NCBI GenBank assembly: GCA_947034885.2
Contig: OX344752.2
Coordinates: 18,848,001 to 18,912,000 of the forward strand
Source: Thuidium tamariscinum
Lineage: Eukaryota > Streptophyta > Bryopsida > Hypnales > Thuidiaceae
Direction: 5' to 3'
Length of the DNA: 64,000 nt
The translations under genes and the position numbers were made by a program. Positions 47,561 to 58,319 of this stretch are shown piece after piece. The notes beneath the pieces are model-generated. The model made no database searches, was not told where the DNA came from, and saw only the letters and a list, made by a program, of their open reading frames with translations. Each line of letters begins with the position of its first letter. The first letter of the stretch is position 1.

Positions 47561-48943
47561 ATGATGAAAGTGCAGGCGCCGGTAAGGATGCCAGCAGGCA
47601 CTCTAGATGTATACCTGGACTGCGCCAAAGGTCTCAAGGACACGGAGATCATTGGTATGCAGATTCATTTGTAGAAGCACACCCTTCCTAAATTCTTTTT
47701 CTGTGAAGTCGATTTTTATCGCTGTGCAGTGGTGTATGGAGGGACATTGCCTTTGCCTGAAAATTTTCATCTTTTGACGTGAATCTCATGACCACTCGTC
47801 TTGCCGTGAGAGTATCGATGGAAAGCTTCTAAGGATTCATTTATCCATTACTTGTCCTAGATCCCATGGACAACTCCTCACCTTGACCGCTTTCTTCTTG
47901 TTTTTAGAAAATTGTAACTTTTCTGAGCTTAATATGTCGAAAAGATTTGTGTATGGTCTTAGCATTTTTTACTCTGGTTTAGGGTCACAATCTGCTTACC
48001 ATTGCTTTTTGATACAAGGGGCGAATTTTGTAATGTTCATATCTGCAACACCTAGTGACCAACTTGATTAACTCTGAAAGCTTGGGTGGGCAGGTAAAGC
48101 GGACCCCTATGTAGTTCTAAAGGCTGGAAAAGCAACCTGGAAAACTGCTACCTGTAAAGGTAGATATTCGGACGTCTTGCTTTCGTTTGCAAAATAATTC
48201 ATTTGCAAGCTATATCCTGTTGCGGTTATGGAGAAGTTTGTTTCTTCGGTAGCAACCTTTGGTCTCTTTTGTAGAGGTTCTTAAGCCTAATTCTTGGTGT
48301 GGCTTGTGCCGTAGACCAAGGCAGCGCACCAGTATGGGGCGAGAAGATTAGTCTTAACATCGCAAGTGGCTGCAAACAACTGGTTCTTACGATTTACAAT
48401 GCAAACACGTTTTACAAAGATGACATTATGGGGACAACCACGTAAGAGGACGTTTTGCAATTTGAATACATTCTGCCAACTATTCAGACCATCGAGGATG
48501 AGTCCTTAGAAGTCTTTAGCCACGACTGTAAATGCGTCACATGCTAATGGCTATTATTAGAACGAAGAAGAAAGCTCATGGTGATTGCTCTTTGTTTTCC
48601 CCTCAGTCAATTGAGCTAATAATGCAAATTATGTTTGTGGTGGTTCAGGATCACTCTATCAGAAGTGTTCGACTCTGACAACCAGCTCCCTGATGGCACC
48701 TTCTTAAGTCCCTCAGCAGATTACCCAGTGACTCGTCCTGATGGAAAAGGCCGAGGTCAAATTAGACTTGCACTAGTCTTTGAGGAAGATGGCAAAGACC
48801 AAAAAGACATCGGGTTAGTGTTAATTCTGAATACGGTCGTGGTCTTGACTAGTATTGAGTGACGGTATTGAGTGATGGTGGCTCTGGTGGCACTGTGTTT
48901 AGAATGTACTTTGACGTGGGTACGGCATGGGTGCAGGTATTAA
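47561..48943 (+). CDS. Small C2-domain protein, elicitor-responsive protein 3-like
   Basis: Calcium/lipid-binding type C2 protein, likely cytosolic and membrane-recruited. Exons: 47561-47654, 48094-48159, 48315-48441, 48649-48813 and probably a tiny last coding piece at 48937-48943 (Gly-Tyr-stop), giving 152 residues. Phases agree at every junction. Motifs run in C2 order: MPAGTLDVYLDCAKGLKDTE, GKADPYVVLKAGKATWKT, GSAPVWGEKISLNI, LVLTIYNANTFYKDDIMG, then TLSEVFDSDNQLPDG and RGQIRLALVFEEDG. The order and length fit ERG3-like proteins. Loop 3 has NAN..KDD in place of the usual DxD, so calcium binding may be weak. The start may instead be the in-frame ATG at 47588 (MPAGTL), which matches family starts better. 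The C terminus is uncertain: another acceptor at 48945 would add a short basic tail. Confidence 0.8.
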
Positions 48944-49780
48944 AGGTGTTCCAATGACGCTACTTTGGAGGCGGGAAAGAAAAGACGAAAAGAAGGACAA
49001 TATTGTCTTACTCTGTAAGGAAGACCACAAGTGCCCACATTTTAAAGGAGGGGGGCTAGCTTGAATACCTAGTGGGTCTATGTGAGCCTCTCCATAAATT
49101 AAGATTCAATTTCAGCTCTTTTTGTCACGGGTGGAAAGTCTTGTACTGTAGTAATCCTGAATCACTCTGCATGGTGGGAGCTCCGGTGCTCAATTCGAGT
49201 TGTAGGAGTATGGACCGATTTCTTTTAGTTCCTGATTTCTCGAGATAAATCTTGTAAGCTGATCAATGTGCATTCATTAATTTTGGACTCGCAAGGCCTA
49301 CGTTGAAATGATGTCTGTCTTATCAGTGCAATACAATATTAAGATTGAGAGTGCACCAGCTTGAATGATGCTCACCATGCACTAACGAGCTTGGCATTGA
49401 CTGGTTTTAACAAGTATGTATTCACTAAATTTAGCACTGCTTGGAAGATGCTTATTAGTAATTTTTCAATCTCGATACTCAATCTTGATAATGTGTGCGT
49501 AATGTAAATGCGTAATAATGCCACTGCATCTAATTTGGTTTACTGGAGCAGTAATGCTACTTTGTATCTAGGTTGGTTTACTGGCGTAGCATGTGGATGG
49601 CCAGTTCGAAGACTATGTCCGCGATTGACTGCCAAGTGATCCCTTAAGCAGTGCTTTAAGTGATCTAATCCAGAATTCACTAGCTGTATTTGTACAGTAC
49701 CTGTCTATACTCTCATGAATTGTTATGAATAAATCTTTGCAGCGAGCTGGATCTTAAGGCATCGAATACAATTTTCTGTA
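48944..49780 (+). other. 3' flank of the C2-domain gene
   Basis: Probable 3' UTR and flank. A frame from the 48936 acceptor read in another phase is open to about 49060 (RRERKDEKKDN..), but it does not match the exon phase. An AATAAA lies at about 49727. Confidence 0.35.
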
Positions 49781-49781
49781 G

Positions 49782-50390
49782 CATGATCATTTCTCCTTCT
49801 CGCTCCCTCATCAAACTTCGGTGGGACGTCCACCTTGTGATCTTTATGAGCGTTAGGCTGGGTGTGGTCTTAATGCGCCTTAGGCTTGGGGTGGGATTCC
49901 GCTTTTTTCACATCATCAAAGCCCTTTGTCTCTGTGTTAGGATTCGTATCATGGGCTTTTGGTTCCACAAGGACTTCGTCTCTGCAGGAATTCTTCCATG
50001 GAGCCCCGGGCTTCGTTCCTGGAGCTGAGGACGTCGTCGCTGGAGCCCCAGGCGACATCTCTGAAGCTGACGCCTCCTTCTCTGGAGCCGAGGACTTCGT
50101 CTCTGTGTCGTTTTGCTGGAGCTCAGGCGGACTCTTGAGCGTGAAATCTGCGACCTTGGTCTTGGTTGGACTGAGTGTATCCTTTGGGGGTTCTGCTACA
50201 GGCTTAGTGTTGATGCGGCTGAGAGCCTTCTTCGGGAGATTTGGTCCTGGTGTAGTCTTGATGGGGCTGGGAGACTTCTTCTGATTGGGAGATTTATGAC
50301 TGTGCGATCATGATATCTCGTCATCTGATTCTGAATCTGACGAAGAAGAAGGAGAATGACGGGTTTTTTTGTTTTTTTGTTTTTTTGGCT
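49782..50390 (-). pseudogene. Charged, proline-rich coding remnant on the minus strand
   Basis: One minus-strand frame is protein-like for about 200 codons: a Ser/Asp/Glu patch (HSPSSSSSDSESDDEIS) is followed by Lys/Pro/Ser-rich text (KKSPSPIKTTPGPN, SPTKTKVADFTLKSPPELQQ, SAPGTKPGAPWK, HPKPKAH, NAHKDHKVDVPPKFDEG). Stops interrupt this frame at two places (about 50311 and 49870), so it is either broken or pieced together by splicing that I cannot see. It lies just downstream of the C2 gene in opposite orientation and resembles the charged tails some plant C2 proteins carry. No domain is recognised. The 132-residue plus frame here is its shadow. Confidence 0.4.
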
Positions 50391-50499
50391 GGTCCCAAAT
50401 GAAAGAGGAATTTCTTGATTGCCAGGGAAGTTGAAATTCCCAGGAGTGTGGTAGTATTCAATAGGTTGCTCGCAGAACCTGCAGAACGTCGTTGCTGGT

Positions 50500-51830
50500 A
50501 GTCTTACGCCAGTGTAACCTTACGAAACCTAGTGTCTCACAGCTATGGAGTATGGAAACCCTTGGACTGAAAGCAAGCTAAACTCTTGCTAAGCTCATAT
50601 ATGGAAGTAGTGTGATCTCGAACGCGCAAGAACAATTTGCATTTGGGGTGGGTCAGGTGCATTGATCTTTCTTAAGTACGCATCGGGTGTCCAAGTGAGT
50701 CGACGTGGCTTCCGGGGCAATTGTCGATCGTCTCTGGACCCAATAATTCGACTGCCGTTGTTGTGTTGAGAGTGACATGGATTTATATCGTCGCTTCGTT
50801 TTCCATTGTCGATTCGGATGCATGAGGAGCACTTTAATTTTGGGTTCACGCTGCTCTGCCTTCAGCTTTATTTCTCTTCAAATTTTAGCTCTGCGGCGTT
50901 GAATTACTGACCATAAAATGTACTGTAACTGTTACGAGCAAATGCATTTGGTGGCTTTAACGAAACATACAGACGAAATTGATTCCACATGTATTGAAAT
51001 CGTCTGTTCTCTACTGCACTTATCTTACAATAGTATATATCACTTTCAGATTAATCTTCTTATGTTCAGAGTTTCGTTGGAACAGGGCAATGCAAAAACG
51101 CTAAGTGGGTGACAACTGTAAGTGCCGAGAGTGCCGAGAGTGCTCCCAGCCAGGCTTTTCCATCGTGAATGCAACTGCTCGTCCTCATCGTTGCAAACGT
51201 CCGGAAAGCAGCACGAGCCAGCGGTATGCAGGTGCAGGCCAGTGGTGTACAGGAGTTGTTGGAAAATGGCAGCAAATAGAGGCCCATCTCTAAGGGAGGA
51301 GGTCCATGAACCGACCATCTAAGGGCTGGAACAGAATTTTGGGCAGGTCAAACATCTTGAAGTATTTTCCAGTGAATTTTTCTTGAAAGACAGCTTGAAT
51401 AGGCATCTGACCCAAGTCGTTTCATATTTTTTGGAGCTCTGTAGAGTTAGTTATGAATTTCTGAAGTCAATATGGCATAGGGCTCCAAAACCGCCCACCC
51501 CCTCAAATGTTCACTGTTTGTACATTACTGTAAAGATCAAAAAGCATCATGTACCAGAAATGTACATTTCAGAAGGTGAGCGGTTACTGTGGAGGGTTAA
51601 ACGTTGGCCGACTTTGCCAGCCCGCCATGGAGGCCTGCACTCTGCCCTCCCAGAATCCGGTAATCGGAATGGAGATACACTCGAGTCCCTCCGCATCTAC
51701 GAAAACTCCATCGAATTACCGCCAACGTATGGCCAAATTCAACTCAATATTACAAAATCTACACATTTCGCACTCAATCTAAGAATCCCATTTTCGCCTC
51801 CTAGTCAGGCTTGTCGTGCCTCCGAATCTT
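50500..51830. repeat. Segmental duplication, left copy
   Basis: From AACCTTACGAAACCTAGTGT, past GGACTGAAAGCAAGCTAAAC and GATTCGGATGCATGAGGAGC, to AATCTTCTTATGTTCAGAGT, the text matches 53815-54420 closely. The following part (GCTCCCAGCCAGGCTTTTCC; GTTAAACGTTGGCCGACTTT; CCTGCACTCTGCCCTCCCAG) matches 55300-55670. The composition is gene-like. Frames here are not matched in the other copy as intact proteins, so no gene is called. Confidence 0.85.
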
Positions 51831-51959
51831 CAAATTCTGGTATCGGATCAACATCAGCTCTTCAAGATAGTTCTTCAGTAGATACAGGAACTAAGGGAGG
51901 AGCCCATCTAAGAGCTGAAACTGAATTTTGGGGAGGGGAAACTATTTTCCAGTAAATTT

Positions 51960-53402
51960 TTCTTGAAAGACAAGAGGAAGTGGCATTTAACAATAGTCAT
52001 TTCATATTTTCTGGAGCTTTGTGGAATTAGTTATGAATTTTTGAAGTCAAAGTGAAAAAGCAACATGTACAAAAGATGTACATTTGAGGAAGTGGGTGGT
52101 TGTAGAGTCCAAGTGCTTTATAAACCTTCTAAAATGTATATGATTGGTATGTTGCTAAAGGCTATAAAAAAGCAACATGTGCAAATAGCAATGTAAATTT
52201 AAGGAAGTCCTCCATTTCAAAGCTTGCTCACATTTAGAACCCCCTACCTTATAGGAACTCCAAAAATTGAGTCTATGTTTGTTCAATTTCACTCCATACA
52301 CCATATTTTGAAAATGAGTGAACAAAATGAAAATGAGCAAACTCAAATATGGAAGTATCTTGAGTGTACTACATACAATCCTCAAAAACTTGAAGTAGAA
52401 ATTAATTATGATTTGAAATTAAATGAATTTCAAAGGTAACTAATAACTACCACTATTGACTCAATTGTTTGACTAATTTTCATAATCACTCAAAAAATTG
52501 TCAATGATTTTTTTGTGAGCTATAGTGACTTCAAAATTTCATTGCATTTTTTGTTTTAAATTATAAATATGTGAATATGTGAGCCATGAGTATATATATA
52601 TATATATTGTGTGTGTGTATGTGTGTAGAGAGAGAGATACTACTACCATTGAAGGTGCTTATAATATAAACACCCATGATATAGGTATCTATAATATAAA
52701 TATACTACAATCATAGGAGGTATTTCTAATGAAGACACTTATACTATAGGTGTATGGTCTTCTAGGCTCATAGGCTCACACTTCTATGCTCACATAATAG
52801 CAACCGTCTCCCATTTGCATGGTAAAAACTTGACATACATGTCCTTCAAATAATAAAAATATAAAGAAGAATATAGATGATATTAATTTGAATGGAATTC
52901 TAAGATTTTTAATGATTAAAAGATTTGAGACCATACTTATTATTGTAGATGATCTACAAGTTGCAATTTGAAACATTCTTACATCTACTTTGAATAGATT
53001 TGAATATATGCATCCTATTGTACAACTAATACAAATCATTTGAAATTTAATTCACTAATGAATTTGATTTATAAAAATCGTTTTGTATAATTCAAGATAT
53101 TTGTTCATAAGTACATATATATAAAACATTTTTTTGGATTATAGATGTCATTTAATATAATTCAACAAAATTAGTATAATACCAATTTATTGACATTTTT
53201 TTGTATTTTTCAATATTTGGTCCTAAAAATATATTTATTACTCTATAATATACAAACCATTAGTATTTAATGCATTAATAAACTATTTGGTCTCATTAAA
53301 AAATATTTACTCAAAATAATTCAAGTTAGAAGTGTCATCTAGGATTAACAAAAATAAGTGTGCAAATATGAGCAAATGCAAAAAAAATTGCTTTGCTTGG
53401 AC
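51960..53402. other. A+T-rich intergenic DNA with a microsatellite
   Basis: No gene. At about 52592-52638 an AT run passes into GT and then AGAG repeats. Confidence 0.6.
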
Positions 53403-53406
53403 TTAA

Positions 53407-53788
53407 GGTAGAACCACCCATTCTCAACCATAACCCTATAGCCAACCTATAGACAAACTTATTTCCAACTATAGCTAGATTGAGCTTTTTTCACCTTTTC
53501 AAAGTTGGGGCTAAAATTCATGATACACATTCCAAAGTAGGAAGCAATATTTGAAAAAGTAGTTTTTTTAATGATTGGAATTAGAAAAGTCTAGAGATTG
53601 GCTATGGATCTTGTACACTTTTTTCCTTTGAAAATTCATAGTAGTTTCAATTCATGCAATAGAATTACCAAAGTTTTTACAATCCCCATCATTCCTATCA
53701 TTGCACCTCTGAAAATATTTGCTTTACCTTGCACTACACTAGATCATGTCTAGAATACCTTAAATGATCAATTATGGGTAGTTCTACC
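53407..53788. mobile_element. GGTAGAACC-ended MITE with TTAA duplication, copy 2 (382 bp)
   Basis: TTAA | GGTAGAACCACCCATTC ... ATTATGGGTAGTTCTACC | TTAA. Ends and target fit a TTAA-specific transposon, but the terminal sequence differs from the CCCCTAAA elements. A diverged relative lies at 45136-45502. The right-hand TTAA is directly followed by CCCCTAAAGGTCAGAG, the start of a CCCCTAAA-type end. Confidence 0.75.
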
Positions 53789-53814
53789 TTAACCCCTAAA
53801 GGTCAGAGACTATG

Positions 53815-55680
53815 TCTTCACCTTAACCTTACGAAACCTAGTGTCTCACAGCTATGGATCTCACAGCTATGGAGTATGGAAACCCTTGGACTGAAAGCAA
53901 GCTAAACTCTTGCTAAGCAAACTCATATATGGAAGTAATGTGATCTCGAACGCGCAAGAACAATTGGCATTGGGGGTGGGTCAGGTGCACTGATCTTTCT
54001 TAATTACTCATCGGATGTCCAAGTGAGTCGACGTGGCTTACGAGGCGAGTGTCGATCGCCTCTGGACCCATTAATTTGACTGTGCCGTTGTTGAGTTGAG
54101 TGTCATGGATTTATGTCGTTGCTTCGTTTTCCGTTGTCGATTCGGATGCATGAGGAGCACTTTAACTTTGGGTTCACGCTGCTCTGCCTTGAGCAGCGAT
54201 TTCTCTCTTCAAATTTGAGCTCAGAGGCGTTGAATGACTGACCATAAATGTAACTGTAACTGTTACGTGCAAATGCATTTGGTGGCTTCAATGAAACATA
54301 CAGACGAAATTGATTCCAAATGTATTGAAATCATCTGTGTCTACTGCAATTATCTTACAATAGTATATATCACCTTCGGATTAATCTTTCTTATGTTCAG
54401 GGTTTCGTTGGAAGAGGGCAAGGCTGAAACCGCTCAGTGGGTGACGACTGCAAGTGCCGAGAGTGTGAATCTTCCTGTTACTAGAGGTGGGAGGCGTGCA
54501 ACCAGGCATCCACATTAGTAGTCCCGGTGAGTAAATGTTTTTCTTAATATTTGCAGCTCCGACCCTCTCAAGACACATTGGTGATTACATGCGATCATAA
54601 TTGTGGACTAAGCTGTAAATTCTCACACAGACCGGGAGTTCAGTCCATTCTCATCTCTATATAGAATTTGGATTTCAATTTTGCAGTAAGCCGTCAACAT
54701 GGGAATCGGTTTGGCTCCTGAGTCCAGCACGCCGAAAATGGCTTCCCTTGTGGAGCAAGCGTGGCGGGCGAAGAGAAATAAGAACAGCAAGGGGCCACAA
54801 GCGATTTCGCCAGAGAAGAAGCTGCAGACAGTGCCCAACTCCAAAGAGAAGCCGACGCACTCTCCTCTGCTGTCGAGGAGGCTTCACAAGATAGCGTCGT
54901 TGACGATTGAAATTCCGCCGCGAGAGCCGTTTCCTCCTCTCGTGTGGAATCCGCCTCCTCGCTCGCCAGGTCAACTTCATGCTCGGCGGCCATATATTTG
55001 CTCGCCCACCTGCTCGTCCTCACCCATACAAACGTCCCCAGGCCAAAGCAGCCCATTCATGCAAGCGATTTCCATTGGCAGGTCACTAGACATGTAAATG
55101 ATCATGCAACCATGGTCAGTCACTCTCCATTCACAACCCTTGTTGCAAGGATGGGCCATCGTGATCCTGGGTATTGTTCCACTAGCTTAACGCTCTGCCG
55201 TGCAGTAAGTCTTTTCACTGCCCAGCTTGCACTTGTGAATAGGGGTCACAAATTCGTTCTTTGAGGGCGGTTGGCATAGCATGTTACAAATTCGTAAGTT
55301 TGCTCCCAGCCAGGCTTTTCCATTGTGAATGCACCTGCTCGTCCTCATCGTTGCAAACGTCCGAAAAGCAGCATGGGCCAGCGATATGCAGTAGCAAGGC
55401 CAGCGGTGCACAGGAGTTGTTATTGGAAAATGGCAGCAAATAGAGGCCCGTCTTTACTGCAGAGGGTTAAACGTTGGCCGACTTTGCCAGCTCCATGGAG
55501 GCCTGCACTCTGCCCTCCCAGACTCCGGTACTCGGAATGGAGATACACACGAGTCCCTCCGCATCTACGAAAACTCCCTCAAATTACCGCCACCATATGG
55601 CCAAATTCAACTCACTATTACAGAATCTACACTTTTCGCACCCAATCTACAAATCCCATTAATGCCTCCTAGTCATGCTT
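53815..55680. repeat. Segmental duplication, right copy
   Basis: Diverged copy of 50500-51830. An extra ~880 bases (54430-55300) sit between the two matching parts. The tail motif GCTCGTCCTCA..CAAACGTCC..AAAGCAG appears a third time inside that extra part (about 55008-55050), so the tail unit is present three times overall (51175, 55008, 55340). Confidence 0.8.
54699..55097 (+). CDS. Possible basic, proline-rich protein (hypothetical)
   Basis: The ATG at 54699 has a good context (GTCAACATGGGA) and opens a 132-residue frame: MGIGLAPESSTPKMASLVEQ, then a Lys/Arg/Ser-rich middle and a Pro-rich second half (PPREPFPPLVWNPPPRSPG). It lies in the extra part of the right segmental copy. No domain is recognised. 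The minus strand also has a long open frame over the same bases, so the coding strand is not certain. Confidence 0.25.
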   Translation: MGIGLAPESSTPKMASLVEQAWRAKRNKNSKGPQAISPEKKLQTVPNSKEKPTHSPLLSRRLHKIASLTIEIPPREPFPPLVWNPPPRSPGQLHARRPYICSPTCSSSPIQTSPGQSSPFMQAISIGRSLDM

Positions 55681-55937
55681 GGAAAGGGCTTGTTGTGCCA
55701 ATTTAATTACATCCATGTAAGAATCTCCATTTTGCATCCATGTAACATGCATGTCCTGTCATTGCAACTCAAACATGGCACGATGCATTTCACTGTGTTC
55801 TTGTTTTTGCCGTTCTTGTTCTTGTTTTGGATGTTGCCATGTTGCAGAAGATGATATCCATAATGAACTGTGTTCCGGAACCCTAGTCTTATTGATACTT
55901 AGTTTTAATTATCGACTTGTATTTTAAAAGTGTAGAG

Positions 55938-56332
55938 CATTAGAGAAAATATGGACTCTGTGGAGGGCCGTCAGACTTTGACAAACCAGTCTATTACTGC
56001 ACCTGTACTGCACCTCTATTAAGCTACAGAAAGGACGAAATTACTGACAGAGATGCCTTTCAGCTTGTGTGAATATCTTAAGCATCTTTCTTTTTTAATT
56101 CTAGATCTGTCAGGGAGAGATGACAGGTTCCCTCTTTCACAGTCCACCTGGAAGCTGGAAGCTGCAACTTGAATTTTTTTTGTATTTCCTTTACGATTAA
56201 ATGCTCTGACAACAGCAAAACTGACACGAACGTCAGTAGGGAAAAAAACTGTCAAAATGAAAATAAATCTTTGCGATGGGTCTCTCCGGCAACGCTTAGC
56301 GGCCCTCCGGAGAGTCCATATTTTCTCTAATG
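55938..56332. mobile_element. MITE with ~35-bp inverted ends (395 bp)
   Basis: The left end CATTAGAGAAAATATGGACT then CTGTGGAGGGCCG pairs with the right end CGGCCCTCCGGAGAGTCCAT then ATTTTCTCTAATG. The interior is non-coding. No clear target duplication. Confidence 0.75.
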
Positions 56333-57530
56333 GTTAGCTTCTTCAGTTGCAGATGAATTACTCCAAGTCCGCCTAGTTTAGACGCCGTAGCTTTGACCAA
56401 AGCAAGAGAGAATCAGGTCGACTTCCCTGCTGAAAATGATCACTCAGTCGCTACAAATTCCCTGTTGCAGTTACGATGGGGAGGTGGATTAATTAATTAA
56501 CCGTCCCTAGCTAGAATTCGAGGGAGCGTCATTGAATTTAGAGTTCGTATTCGATCGTGTGCAAGTGAGGGATGCTATTTGGTTTCTCGATCAGATAAGC
56601 GTGTAACTCTGAACTGCAATTTAGGTAGCGTGGTGTTTCGAAGAATATTAATCTAGTTTTTTGGTCGGTTAGCCTCACGATTGCCTCACCTCAGTACCTA
56701 GATACGAATATCTCTGTTAGTTCCTAATCCCACCGTAGGTGTAGAGTGGTTAAACTTCCCGTCAAACTTATTCAATTCGTTTTGGGAACGATCCTCATGT
56801 CTTTATGAGAATCCTTCTGATAGCGTATCACGTACTTGGAAACGTCGATTCATTCGCCAGCTTTGGCTTTGTCGTTTGATGTTTGTACATGCGTTTGATT
56901 ATGTTGTAATGGGAATAAATCAAAGTTATGTTACAAAGAACAAAACCTGTCCACAGTCATGGTGCGCTTGCGCGAGGTCTCTACCGTAGCTGTGCAAGTG
57001 GGCATTATATATGTTTATTTTATTTTTGGCCCCAATATTATGGTCCAATAACAGATCTATCGAACTTATTTTCATCCGTATCATATTTCTCCAGTTGCGT
57101 GACGACTGAAGAACTAAAAACTATCGGTGCGTAGTCTACTGTATTTACCTACAGTACTTTATAGTGCAGGTACAGCCAATCAGCAAAACTGGGTTGAAAA
57201 CTAAGTGGGTCCTTTGGAATCTGGAGGTTCATTCATATCCAAAACTTACAGTAGCAGTACTAAGGATTATTTGGATCAGACAAGGTCTCTCGTTCCCGTC
57301 TTTCTTTGTGTCCAACCATGAGGCTTGGCCGTTTCTCTTGTTTCTGCTTAGTTTGTTTTTAATGCAATGGTTCCCCATTTGTTTAAAAACAAAAAACAAA
57401 AAACTTGCAATAACTTATTATTGTGAGCAAGTGATTCATCTGACAAGAAGTCCACCCTCAAACTCCATCAGTCATGTCAACATCTGTTGGGGGAATATTC
57501 CATACGTAACTTCATGGTCACTAGAGTGCC
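56333..57530. other. Intergenic DNA of mixed composition
   Basis: No gene recognised; plus frames of 68 and 127 residues (56928 and 57164) show no family features. Confidence 0.4.
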
Positions 57531-57538
57531 CTGTTTTG

Positions 57539-57857
57539 TTGCCATAGTCAAAATCAAAGTACAAGTAGTTAAAAAAAAAATTAATGCATAGAAACTTTAA
57601 AAGTCAATAATTTTCTTGCCTTGAGTCGGAATGCCACAAAACAAAGTCTGTGCACCTCGTCCTTGTCAAAAGCTTTCCGTTGGTACCAAGCATGCCACTA
57701 GGGGACACATGCTCTATTAAATCTCTACCACAAAACAAAGTCTGTGCACCCCGTCCTTGTCAAAAGCTTTCCGTTGGTACCAAGCATGCCACTAGGGGAC
57801 ACATGCTCTATTAAATCTCTACGTAACAAACAAAACAAACAAATAGCCTAAGATACG
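57539..57857. repeat. Dispersed repeat, ATACCTTA..GACTGTGGCAA family, copy 4 (inverted), with internal 94-bp duplication
   Basis: Inverse of the copies at 7.7 and 45.6-46.0 kb, starting TTGCCATAGTCAAAATCAAA. Inside it, 57634-57727 and 57728-57821 are an exact-period tandem duplication with a single visible difference (CACCTCGTCC versus CACCCCGTCC), so the duplication is very recent. Confidence 0.8.
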
Positions 57858-58013
57858 GACACAGGGGAAGTAGAAACAGTTACCATGTGAGAAAAATATA
57901 CCCATTACCACATTCTAAGGTAAACTCATAGTAGTTTACCACTAGGAGGTGGTAAAGAGGAGGTAATGGCCATGTTTTTCCCACATGGTAACCGTTTCTA
58001 CTTTCCGTGTGGG
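57856..58013. mobile_element. Short hairpin-forming element (about 158 bp)
   Basis: GAAGTAGAAACAGTTACCAT then GTGAGAAAAATATACCCATT ACC pairs with GGTAATGGCCATGTTTTTCC then CACATGGTAACCGTTTCTAC TTTCCGTGTGGG. The arms are about 52 bp and the loop also folds (GTAAACTCATAGTAGTTTAC). Confidence 0.7.
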
Positions 58014-58151
58014 ATGTATGTGGAAATGGCAGATTCCAGAGTGCCAAACTGTGACTACAGGAGTGCCCAATTGCCCATAGTTCAGAAGTTCAGTAGGAGA
58101 AATATACACTTGAAGTTTCAGGAGAGCAATAATTGAGTTGAATTTAGTGGC

Positions 58152-58315
58152 CGGCATAACATTCAGTAGCATGCCATGCCTGTACATTGATGGTGTGGCA
58201 TATTCCACTCCCAACCAATCAGTTACTTATGAACACTGCTGGGTGTGGCATATTCCACACCATCACTGTAGAGCCAAGGCAATGTCAGCCTTGCTACTGA
58301 ATGTTATGGGTGAAG
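58152..58315. mobile_element. Short inverted-repeat element (about 164 bp)
   Basis: CATAACATTCAGTAGCA at the left pairs with TTGCTACTGAATGTTATG at the right. GGTGTGGCATATTCCAC lies in each arm and is itself palindromic (GTGTGGCATATTCCACAC). Non-coding. Confidence 0.65.
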
Positions 58316-58319
58316 GAGT

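Noticed and set aside
49886-50284. 132-residue plus-strand Phe/Ser/Gly-rich frame
   Set aside because: It is the complement of the Lys/Pro/Ser-rich minus-strand frame, which is the more protein-like reading.
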